From Clostridium fallax (GTDB lineage Bacteria > Bacillota > Clostridia > Clostridiales > Clostridiaceae): a DNA stretch of 64,000 bases. Made by a program: the position numbers and the translations under genes. The stretch lies in assembly GCF_900129365.1 (NCBI RefSeq), contig NZ_FQVM01000003.1:62001-126000 (forward strand), in the 5' to 3' direction. The notes beneath the pieces were generated by a model. It did not search any database. It saw only the letters and a list, made by a program, of their open reading frames with translations, and had not been told where the DNA came from. Positions 33,424 through 41,819 of this stretch are shown here, in pieces (position 1 is the stretch's first letter; every line of letters starts with the position of its first letter).

Positions 33424-35028
33424 TTATTCTGTATGTTGTTCCATATTATCTAAAATACTTCTACAGCCTAAAGTTAAAAGGAAAGATACTAAAACTGTAT
33501 ATAATAAAAATAAGATATAGAATATAAAGGATAAATTAAATATATTTGATGTAATTAAAAGAGCTATTATTGGTATAAATAATATAATTTGAAGTATTAT
33601 TAATAATAAACCAGATATAGTGCTATTATTTAACCCTATAAATTCTAAAATTTTAAATGTAAATAAACCATTTAAAGATAGCATATAAGCCAAAGTTACA
33701 TAGCAAACTATACATAATATTACAAATAAAAAATTCTGCTTTAAAATTATTCCTGAAGGAATAAATAAAAGTAAGGCATCTACTAAAGATTTTATCAATG
33801 ATGATGAAATACTATAAAATAATTTTTTTGCTGTTGAGTCTGGTAATAAATAAATATAATGAAAATTTATTTCATTATATATTTTACTATTTAGAGAAGC
33901 AAAAATCATTAATGCACAGCTGCCTATTAGTATATCTCTTATAGAACCTTCCTTGCATACTATTGCAAATCCTAAAGAACCTCCTAAAAGAAATATAGAA
34001 TATAGGTTTATAAAGAAGAAAAAACTCTTTTTAAAATATTCATTTATATGTTTATAAAAAATAGTTTTAGCTCCATAAACTCCATCTAGTTTTAGTTTAA
34101 TATTTTTAATTTTAAAAGTTAAATTTTGATTATTATGTTCATTTATTTCATTAGCAGATAATTTCCCATTTTTAGCCTTATTAGCAAATTCATTATCTGC
34201 AGCAGAAGAAAGAACATCTTCATAATAATCTAATTTTATAAAATAAGTTATACGCAATAAAATTACAGATATTATAAGAATTAATACTAAAAATATAAGG
34301 GATAAAGGATTTATACTTGTCATACTTTTAAGAACTATAAATTTTATCCATCCTATAATAGGTATGTAATCTATTATTTTTGAGTTACATATATAATTAT
34401 TAATATTTAAAAGTCTTAATTGTATGTCACCTAAGAATATATATAATCCTAGTAAAGCAAATAATATAAGTAAAAATATTTTCAGTGTATTTTTTATTAT
34501 ATTAGGTAAATTAGAATACTTTGCACATAATGCAAAAATAAATATTTTTAAACAGTTACAAAATATAAATTGAAATATAATAAAAGTTATAATAATAATA
34601 ATTTGATTTGCAATTTTAACATTTAAAGAAGTCAATATTCTTGGAATTTGATATAAAAAATATACACTAATAAAAATATCAGCAACCATCTTTTTTAATA
34701 CACCAAAAACTAAAATAGTTTGAGGTTTTATAGGTGATGTAAATATGAGATTAACATCACTTAGTAAAAATTGAGAGTTTACTTTTTTAGACCCACTATA
34801 TAATGAATATAAAAAATAAAGAGTTGTAATTATAAAAAATATAGTAACAAAAATAGAAGATGTAAGGAATTTTGTATCATTACTACTGCTACTTTTACCG
34901 TTAGGAATTAAAATCATTACAAGCCAAAATATAAACACTATAGGGCCTATTGCTTTTTTGGGGTTTTTCTTTAATCTTTTAAAATAATTAATAAACGTTC
35001 TTTTTTGTAAGTAAAATAAAGCTTCCAA
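33424..35028 (-). CDS. ABC exporter membrane subunit
   Basis: A 534-residue polytopic protein with about twelve hydrophobic segments and a hydrophilic loop near residues 270-310. It resembles the putative ABC_export/YthQ-like permeases of Firmicutes rather than nutrient importers. It starts at TTG 35028 with GGAGG 9 bases upstream, inside the end of the ATPase gene, and only 3 bases separate the two. With the ATPase it probably exports a lipid, peptide or drug. The substrate cannot be read from sequence. The divergent two-component system may control it. Confidence 0.78.
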   Translation of the reverse strand: MEALFYLQKRTFINYFKRLKKNPKKAIGPIVFIFWLVMILIPNGKSSSSNDTKFLTSSIFVTIFFIITTLYFLYSLYSGSKKVNSQFLLSDVNLIFTSPIKPQTILVFGVLKKMVADIFISVYFLYQIPRILTSLNVKIANQIIIIITFIIFQFIFCNCLKIFIFALCAKYSNLPNIIKNTLKIFLLILFALLGLYIFLGDIQLRLLNINNYICNSKIIDYIPIIGWIKFIVLKSMTSINPLSLIFLVLILIISVILLRITYFIKLDYYEDVLSSAADNEFANKAKNGKLSANEINEHNNQNLTFKIKNIKLKLDGVYGAKTIFYKHINEYFKKSFFFFINLYSIFLLGGSLGFAIVCKEGSIRDILIGSCALMIFASLNSKIYNEINFHYIYLLPDSTAKKLFYSISSSLIKSLVDALLLFIPSGIILKQNFLFVILCIVCYVTLAYMLSLNGLFTFKILEFIGLNNSTISGLLLIILQIILFIPIIALLITSNIFNLSFIFYILFLLYTVLVSFLLTLGCRSILDNMEQHTE

Positions 35029-35031
35029 ACC

Positions 35032-35727
35032 TTAATCCTCCGTAACTTCAAAGAATATTTCCTCTAGAGATTTATGATGATTCTCCATTTCCTCTTTGGT
35101 TTTAGCAAAAACTACTTCACCATTTTTCATTATTAGAACTTTGTCCCATAATCCTTCAACAGAATCAAGTAAATGAGTACTTATTAAAATACTAGTTCCA
35201 TTATTTCTAAGTTCATTTAGAAGCATTTTTGTTGTTTTTATTGCTTTAGGATCAAGTCCTATCATAGGCTCGTCTATTAATAAAATTTTAGGATTAGTTA
35301 TTAAAGCACAGCAAATACTTACCTTTTGCATCATACCTTTTGAAAGTTCACTTCCGAATTTATCTTTTTTATCCCAAAGATCATAAAGCTTAAGAAGATC
35401 CTCTGCATATTGGTTGTACTCTTTTATTCCGTAACTATGAGCCATAAATTCTAAATGTTCATAGATAGTTAACAAAGGAAATAAGGCAGGCATTTCTGGA
35501 ATATATCCCAGTAATCGTTTCCCTTCTATAGACTTATTGTTAAAACCTGATAGCTCTATAATACCATCATATCTTAATAAACCAGCAATTGATTTTATTG
35601 TAGTAGATTTACCAGCTCCGTTTGGTCCTGCTAAAACGGCTATTTCTCCATCTCCAATTGAAAAGCATATGTTTTTTAAAACTACATCTTTTCCATATTT
35701 TTTGGTAATATTTTCTACTTTAAGCAT
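35032..35727 (-). CDS. ABC exporter ATP-binding protein
   Basis: A 231-residue ATPase. Walker A is GPNGAGKST, the signature is ELSKGMMQK (ABC-2 exporter style), Walker B is ILLIDEPMIGLDP and the switch histidine is in ISTHLLD. The ELSKGMMQK form and a single ATPase with a large permease are typical of ABC-2 type exporters. First gene of a two-gene minus-strand operon, and its promoter region is shared with the response regulator gene. Confidence 0.9.
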   Translation of the reverse strand: MLKVENITKKYGKDVVLKNICFSIGDGEIAVLAGPNGAGKSTTIKSIAGLLRYDGIIELSGFNNKSIEGKRLLGYIPEMPALFPLLTIYEHLEFMAHSYGIKEYNQYAEDLLKLYDLWDKKDKFGSELSKGMMQKVSICCALITNPKILLIDEPMIGLDPKAIKTTKMLLNELRNNGTSILISTHLLDSVEGLWDKVLIMKNGEVVFAKTKEEMENHHKSLEEIFFEVTED

Positions 35728-35874
35728 AGTATACCTCCTAAGTATTGTTAGTATTTATTATAGAATAGATTGAAAGAAAATATTAGAATTGTATACATAT
35801 TTAAGTATATTTTTATATGTATTTAATGTAAATTTAAGGTTGGTTTCATTATTCAAAATAAGTATATTTAAAAA

Positions 35875-35896
35875 TCTTAATATATTCTTAATATAT
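35875..35896. promoter_or_regulatory. Tandem 11-base direct repeat, likely response-regulator site
   Basis: TCTTAATATAT occurs twice head to tail (35875-35885 and 35886-35896) in the 243-base region between the divergent ABC operon and the two-component operon. Direct repeats about one helical turn apart are the usual binding pattern of OmpR-family regulators. Confidence 0.45.
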
Positions 35897-35970
35897 TTGT
35901 TTGTTTTTTTGTAATTTTAAACATTTAATATAAAATTATAGGAGGAGAAAATTTTTAAGGAGATAAAATT

Positions 35971-36666
35971 ATGAAGGAATTTAAAGTGCTTATAGTAGAT
36001 GATGAGAAGGAAATAAGGGATGCCATTGAAATTTATTTAAGAGGTGAAAGTAATATAAAACCTATAAAAGCAGTGGATGGAATTGAAGCTTTAGAAATTT
36101 TAGAAAGAGAGGAGATACATTTAATAATTTTAGATGTTATGATGCCTAATTTGGATGGTATAAGAACTTGTATGAAAATAAGAGAAAAGAAAAATATACC
36201 TATAATAATGCTTTCTGCAAAATCTGAAGATAATGATAAAATATTGGGATTAAATATAGGAGCTGATGATTATATAACTAAGCCGTTTAATCATTTAGAG
36301 CTTATTGCAAGGGTTAAATCACAGTTAAGAAGGTATGAAAAGCCTTTAGAAAGGAAGGTTGAAGAACATAAAATTATAGTTAAGGATTTAGAGATAAATA
36401 AAAATTTAAAATCTATAATATTAAGAGGAGAAAAGGTACATTTAACAGCTACAGAATATAAAATATTAATTTTATTAGCATCAAATTTAGGAAGAATATT
36501 TTCAATAAAAGAAATATATGAAAGGGTATGGGATGAACCTTTTTATAAAAGTGATAATACAGTAACTGTTCATATAAGAAGGATAAGAGAAAAGATAGAG
36601 ATAAATCCGAAGGAACCGGAATATATAAAGGTGGTGTGGGGAATTGGATATAAGATGGAAAAATAA
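35971..36666 (+). CDS. OmpR-family response regulator
   Basis: A 231-residue regulator. The receiver domain (about 1-120) has the acidic pair VDDEKE, phosphoacceptor Asp in LIILDVMMPNLDG, Ser in IIMLSAKSED and Lys in ITKPFNHLEL. A winged-helix DNA-binding domain (about 135-230) follows, with VHLTATEYKILILLAS and DNTVTVHIRRIREKIE. AAGGAG precedes ATG 35971. It overlaps its kinase gene by 23 bases. Confidence 0.93.
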   Translation: MKEFKVLIVDDEKEIRDAIEIYLRGESNIKPIKAVDGIEALEILEREEIHLIILDVMMPNLDGIRTCMKIREKKNIPIIMLSAKSEDNDKILGLNIGADDYITKPFNHLELIARVKSQLRRYEKPLERKVEEHKIIVKDLEINKNLKSIILRGEKVHLTATEYKILILLASNLGRIFSIKEIYERVWDEPFYKSDNTVTVHIRRIREKIEINPKEPEYIKVVWGIGYKMEK

Positions 36667-38494
36667 GTTAAAAAGACTGGTATTTAAATTTAGTGTATTA
36701 GATTTATTTTTAATAATTATAGCAATTTATGCAACATTTTTGTGTAGTATAAATATTAAGCATTATATAAATTATGCATCTTATGATATAGGACAAACTA
36801 GTTCTTTAAAAATAATAAAAACAATTTTAACTAGTGATGATGAAAAATATGCTTCTTTAGCAAAACAAAATAGTATAAATAGATATAAGGAATTGTTTGA
36901 TAAAACAGATGAGTTTGTTAAGAATACTTTAGAAGAGTATAAAGATTTAGATAATCAAGAAGAGTTTAATAATTTTACAAAAAAAATAATAGAAAATTAT
37001 AACGATATGACAGGAATAGTTCTGATAAATAATACTAAAAATTTTATGCTAACTAATGAGCCAGGAATAGGTATAGAAAACCATGTAATTAATGGAGAAG
37101 ATCAGGAACAAGCAAAAAGTGAAGTAATAAATCAAACAAAGGATAATATTGATGATACTCAATATAAAATTTCCTATATAAAATTTAAAAAGCTTAATAT
37201 GAATAGTTTATATAATTATCTTAACAAACATGAAAGTTATTTTACAAAAGAAGATGAATTTACAATTAATAATGAAAATTATACTTTGTTAATGTTTAAA
37301 AATACTTATTATAATGATACACCTATTTTCTATATGGGATTAGAATCAATAAGAAAAAATATATTTAAACTATTCATATTGATATTAATAAACATAATTT
37401 ATATCATAAAATTAATTTATAATATAAAAAAATATAAAGGAAATATTATAAAAGAAACTATAAAGGACGAGCCTTTAATACAGTGGTATGGAAATAAACC
37501 TGTAGAAGGTAAAATAAAATTTAATTATGGATTTATAATTGTATTAATATTACTTAGCATTATGAGTATATTAGGTATCTTAAGAACATCTATATTTTTT
37601 ATTTTGTTCAATGGCTCTATAATATGTATTTTAATATTCTTTAATATGTATAGATCTTTTGGAATTATAAGACTAAAAAAGCAATTAAAGAATATTATTA
37701 GTGGAGAAAATAATAATAATAATTTTAATTTATTAGGACTTAAAGACATTGGGATGCTTTTAAATGATGTTACAAATGGATATAACAAAGCAGTTAGTGA
37801 AAATATAAAAAATGAGAAACTAAAAACGGAACTTATAACAAATGTATCTCATGATTTAAAAACTCCTTTAACATCAATAATAAATTATGTAGATATTTTA
37901 AATAGAGAAGATTTATCAGAAGAAGAAAGGAAAGAATACTTAAGTATTTTAGATAGAAAAGCTAATAAACTTAAATCTTTAATAAATGATTTATTTGAAA
38001 TATCTAAGCTTTCTTCTGGAAAAATAGATTTAGAAATCAAAAGGATAGATTTAATAGAACTTTTACATCAAAGTTTGGGGGAGTGTACTCCAGTATATTC
38101 TAATAAAAACATAGATTTTAAAATAAATAGTGATGAAGATATTTTAATGGAGTATGTTGACCCACAAAAGTTTTCAAGGGTTTTTGAGAATCTAATAGTA
38201 AATGCTTATAAATATTCTTTAGAAGGAACAAGAGTGTATATTGATATTAATAGCCTAGACAATAAAGTTATTATAGCTTTTAAAAATATATCATCTTATG
38301 AATTGAATTTTGATGGAAAAGAATTATTTGAAAGATTTACAAGAGGCGATTTAGCAAGAAGTTCAAAGATAGATGGAGCTGGACTTGGACTAGCTATAGC
38401 TAAATCTATTGTAGAACTTCATGGAGGAGAGATGAAAATAGATATAGAAGGAGATATGTTTAAGGTTTATATAATATTAGATAAATACAGGTAA
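36644..38494 (+). CDS. Sensor histidine kinase
   Basis: A 616-residue membrane kinase starting at TTG 36644, with AAGGTGG upstream inside the regulator gene. There is a transmembrane helix near residues 14-35, an extracytoplasmic sensor of about 200 residues, and then three further helices (about 243-262, 294-313, 316-337). HisKA follows (NVSHDLKTPLTSIINYVDIL, phosphorylated His) and then HATPase_c with FENLIVNAYKYS and GAGLGLAIAKSIVELHGG. The multi-helix layout is commonly seen in kinases that sense envelope state or work with ABC exporters. The signal is unknown. Confidence 0.9.
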   Translation: MDIRWKNKLKRLVFKFSVLDLFLIIIAIYATFLCSINIKHYINYASYDIGQTSSLKIIKTILTSDDEKYASLAKQNSINRYKELFDKTDEFVKNTLEEYKDLDNQEEFNNFTKKIIENYNDMTGIVLINNTKNFMLTNEPGIGIENHVINGEDQEQAKSEVINQTKDNIDDTQYKISYIKFKKLNMNSLYNYLNKHESYFTKEDEFTINNENYTLLMFKNTYYNDTPIFYMGLESIRKNIFKLFILILINIIYIIKLIYNIKKYKGNIIKETIKDEPLIQWYGNKPVEGKIKFNYGFIIVLILLSIMSILGILRTSIFFILFNGSIICILIFFNMYRSFGIIRLKKQLKNIISGENNNNNFNLLGLKDIGMLLNDVTNGYNKAVSENIKNEKLKTELITNVSHDLKTPLTSIINYVDILNREDLSEEERKEYLSILDRKANKLKSLINDLFEISKLSSGKIDLEIKRIDLIELLHQSLGECTPVYSNKNIDFKINSDEDILMEYVDPQKFSRVFENLIVNAYKYSLEGTRVYIDINSLDNKVIIAFKNISSYELNFDGKELFERFTRGDLARSSKIDGAGLGLAIAKSIVELHGGEMKIDIEGDMFKVYIILDKYR

Positions 38495-38558
38495 ATATAA
38501 AATAATAAATCATAAAAAATTCAAGTTCAGAAAGAAAGAATAAATTTTATGTAATTAT

Positions 38559-38609
38559 AAAAAGGTATTAAAATTTAGATGTTTTATCTAATTTTAATAC
38601 CTTTTTCTG
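38559..38609. terminator. Terminator between convergent kinase and wall-hydrolase genes
   Basis: AAAAGGTATTAAAATTTAGAT near 38560-38580 pairs with the segment ending CCTTTT at 38606, with one bulge. A and T tracts flank both sides, so it can serve both converging genes. Confidence 0.8.
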
Positions 38610-38652
38610 TAAGGAACTAATAATTATTTAAATCAATATTTTTATAATTAAA

Positions 38653-41600
38653 TTATAGAACTCTTCTAGCTCTACCAATTCTATGCCAAGGTACATCAGC
38701 AATTTTAACAAAGCTTCTTGAGTTTGGAGATTCTATCCATTGACCATTACCTAAATACATACCTACATGTTGTAAATTACTATAGAATAATAAGTCTCCA
38801 GGTTTTAAACTATTTAAAGAAACTTCAAATCCGTTATTTATTTGATCCCAAGTTGTTCTTCCGATTCTTATACCAGCTTGTCTAAATCCCCATTGCATTA
38901 GACCGGAACAGTCAAAGGCTCTGTATCCTTGATCTGTATAATTTGAACAGTGATCATACATTCCTCTTGCCGTTTCAGAAGGGAATCTTTGTTTTAGTGT
39001 ATTTAAAAGGGAAGAAGTGAAATATTCACCAGCCCCACCCCAAACATAAGGACTACCTATTTGAGCTTTCATAGCACTTAAAACAGCTTCGTAAGTTTGT
39101 TGAGTAGAACCATTACTTGATCCGTTGCTATTTGAATTATTGTTTGAATTATTAGGTGAATCTACTTTTTTTACATAGTTACTATGAACATAACCTATTT
39201 TATTTTTATAATTTATATTGTACCATTCTCCAGAAACTCCTAGTATCTTAAAGGTTTCTCCTGGAAGTAAATAAGCTATAGTTGAACTATTGGTACTTGG
39301 ATTACTTCTAAGTCTTAAGTTAGTTGATACATTATATACCATACCATATTCATTTTTAGTTGGTTTACTAGTTTCTGGTAAAGATGGTTTATTACTTTCC
39401 GTATTAGATCCAATAAGTTGAACATAATCTTCATGAACATGTCCAGTTTTATTTTGATGACTTATATAGTACCAGTTTCCTTTTTTGCTTATTATATCGA
39501 AAGTATCTCCATTTACTAAATATCCTACAATAGAACTATTAGTATTAGGTTCTTTTCTAATTCTTAAGTTTGTAGATACATTAATAACTTTTCCTTTTGA
39601 ATTAACAGTTTCACTTGAGCTATTTCCACTTCCAGAGTTAGAGTTATTACTAATTATTTTAACATAGTCTTTGTGTACATATCCTTTAATATTTCCTGAA
39701 GTTATATAGTACCAATCTCCACTTTTCCCATTAATATCAAAGGTTTGATTAGCATATAAAGTACCTATAATAGGTGTATTAGTACCAGCACCTTCTCTAA
39801 TTCTTAAAGAGGAAGATACATTAACTACTTGGCCTTTTTGACCTTCAACAGAACTATCACTATTTGAAGGTGGAGTCACAGTATTGCCTGAATTAGATCC
39901 ATTAAGGTCTACTATTTTTACATAGTCCTTGTGAACGTATCCAGTAGTACCACCGGATTTAATATAATACCAGTCGCCTTCTTTACCATTAATATCAAAG
40001 GTTTGACCATTGTATAGAGTTCCAACGACAGCGGTATTAGTGCCAGCTCCTTTTCTAATTCTAAGAGAAGAAGATACATTAACTACTTGACCAATTTTTC
40101 CTTTTACAGAATTATCAGTTGAAGGTTTAGAATTTGTTGAATCTGAATTAGTACTTCCTGAAGAATTACTAATTACTTTAACATAATCTTCATGAACATA
40201 TCCAACAACATTACCAGATTTTATATGATACCAGTTACCTTCTTTACCATTAATTTCGAAAGTTTGATTTGCATATAAATATCCAACAGTTTTAGTATTA
40301 GTACTAGCTCCTTCTCTGATTCTTAAAGAAGAAGATACATTAATAACTTGACCTTGACCTTTTACTGATGTATTAGTATTTGTAGAAGTGGAATTTGAAT
40401 TATTATTTTGTTGAGAACTATTAATTTCTTTAACATAATCTTTATGAACATATCCAGTGGTATTTCCAGACTTTATATAATACCAATCTCCACTTTTGCC
40501 AGTAATATCAAAAGTTTGTCCATTATTTAAATAACCAACAATTTTAGTATTAGTACCAGCGCCTTCTCTCACTCTTAAAGAAGAAGATACATTAATAACT
40601 TGTCCCTTACTTATATAAGAAGAGTAGTTACTTACAGTCATTAAAGCAGTAGCTGGAGATTTGGTGTTGTTTGGTGCTTCTTCCGTAACATATTTATAAT
40701 TATTAGTTTTATCGGAGGAATTATTTTTATTATCTTCTAAGTTATTTTTGTTACTATTAGTTTCTTTTGAAGAATCAGAACTTTTATTAGAATTCTCTTT
40801 ATCAGTAGATTTATTAACTTCTAAATTATTTTGATTATTTAAAGGTTTAGATGTAATATTTTCCTTTGATAAATTAGTATTCATATCTTTAGAAATTTCT
40901 TTATTGTTATTTTGTTTAACTTCTGTATTTTCCTTCTTATCATTATTAGGTAATTCTACCTTTTTGTTTTCAGTTAATTTATTATTGGAATCAACTGAGG
41001 AAACCTTATTATCCTTATCTTTTATATCAATTTTATCAGAAGTTTCTTTTTTATTTGTAGTTACTTTATTTTCATCAATTTTTTCTACATAATCTTTATG
41101 GATATAACCTGATTTATCGTCTAAGGAGATATTATACCAATCTCCATCTTTATTATTAATATCAAAAGTTTGTCCATTTATAACATATCCTACTACATCA
41201 CTATTATAGTTAGCAGCTTTTCTAAGTCTTAAATTAGTTGATACATTAATAACTTTTCCTTTTGATTTTTTTACGTTTTCTGTTTTATCAGAAGTTTCTT
41301 TAGAATCTTTATTAAAAGTTCCTGTATTTAATTCTTTTACATATTCTTTAGGTATATATCCTTCTTTTTCACCGCTTTTTATATGATATAAACCATTACT
41401 TTGATCAAGAATTTCGAAAATATCTCCATTCATTAGGTAACCAATAGTCTTACTATCTTTATTAATATCCTCTCTAATTCTTAAATTAGTAGTTATATTA
41501 ATAACTTGACCTTTTTGTACTTTAACAGAATCCACTGTAGAAGAATAATTGGTTTTTTTAGATGAATGGGTATTGTTTTCAGTAGCGTAAGCATATTCCG

Positions 41601-41670
41601 TAGCTATTGCAGTAGTTCCAACTACTGTAGATGCGACTACAAGCAATTGGGATATTTTTTTCTTATTCAC
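38653..41670 (-). CDS. Secreted NlpC/P60 peptidoglycan hydrolase with eight SH3 repeats
   Basis: A 1005-residue exported protein. The signal peptide spans about 1-30 (hydrophobic LLVVASTVVGTTAIA). Two bacterial SH3 repeats precede a Lys/Asn/Ser-rich linker (about 205-340), and six more follow, each with VINVSxxLRxR...GY/TL...W Y x I...GYVHxDYV. The C-terminal NlpC/P60 domain (about 870-1005) starts AMKAQIGSPYVWGGAG and has catalytic Cys921 in FDCSGL and His968 in LQHVGMYLG. Between the WGGAG motif and the cysteine is an insertion of about 40 residues containing an extra cysteine. Probably cleaves stem peptides. Monocistronic. Confidence 0.9.
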   Translation of the reverse strand: MNKKKISQLLVVASTVVGTTAIATEYAYATENNTHSSKKTNYSSTVDSVKVQKGQVINITTNLRIREDINKDSKTIGYLMNGDIFEILDQSNGLYHIKSGEKEGYIPKEYVKELNTGTFNKDSKETSDKTENVKKSKGKVINVSTNLRLRKAANYNSDVVGYVINGQTFDINNKDGDWYNISLDDKSGYIHKDYVEKIDENKVTTNKKETSDKIDIKDKDNKVSSVDSNNKLTENKKVELPNNDKKENTEVKQNNNKEISKDMNTNLSKENITSKPLNNQNNLEVNKSTDKENSNKSSDSSKETNSNKNNLEDNKNNSSDKTNNYKYVTEEAPNNTKSPATALMTVSNYSSYISKGQVINVSSSLRVREGAGTNTKIVGYLNNGQTFDITGKSGDWYYIKSGNTTGYVHKDYVKEINSSQQNNNSNSTSTNTNTSVKGQGQVINVSSSLRIREGASTNTKTVGYLYANQTFEINGKEGNWYHIKSGNVVGYVHEDYVKVISNSSGSTNSDSTNSKPSTDNSVKGKIGQVVNVSSSLRIRKGAGTNTAVVGTLYNGQTFDINGKEGDWYYIKSGGTTGYVHKDYVKIVDLNGSNSGNTVTPPSNSDSSVEGQKGQVVNVSSSLRIREGAGTNTPIIGTLYANQTFDINGKSGDWYYITSGNIKGYVHKDYVKIISNNSNSGSGNSSSETVNSKGKVINVSTNLRIRKEPNTNSSIVGYLVNGDTFDIISKKGNWYYISHQNKTGHVHEDYVQLIGSNTESNKPSLPETSKPTKNEYGMVYNVSTNLRLRSNPSTNSSTIAYLLPGETFKILGVSGEWYNINYKNKIGYVHSNYVKKVDSPNNSNNNSNSNGSSNGSTQQTYEAVLSAMKAQIGSPYVWGGAGEYFTSSLLNTLKQRFPSETARGMYDHCSNYTDQGYRAFDCSGLMQWGFRQAGIRIGRTTWDQINNGFEVSLNSLKPGDLLFYSNLQHVGMYLGNGQWIESPNSRSFVKIADVPWHRIGRARRVL

Positions 41671-41742
41671 CTTGGACTCCTCCTAATTAAAATAATTATA
41701 AATTTTAGTTATTATATAAAATAATTATAACTTATATTAATG

Positions 41743-41781
41743 GAGTTTTGCACCTTTTTTTATAAGGTTTAACAAAACTCT
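41743..41781. other. Hairpin between regulator and wall-hydrolase genes
   Basis: AGTTTTG near 41744 pairs with CAAAACT near 41775, with weaker inner pairing. It lies downstream of the minus-strand regulator gene and upstream of the next minus-strand gene. T-runs are weak, so it may be a leaky terminator. Confidence 0.4.
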
Positions 41782-41819
41782 TAAAATTAATAATTATTGA
41801 AATTAGTATTGTATATATC

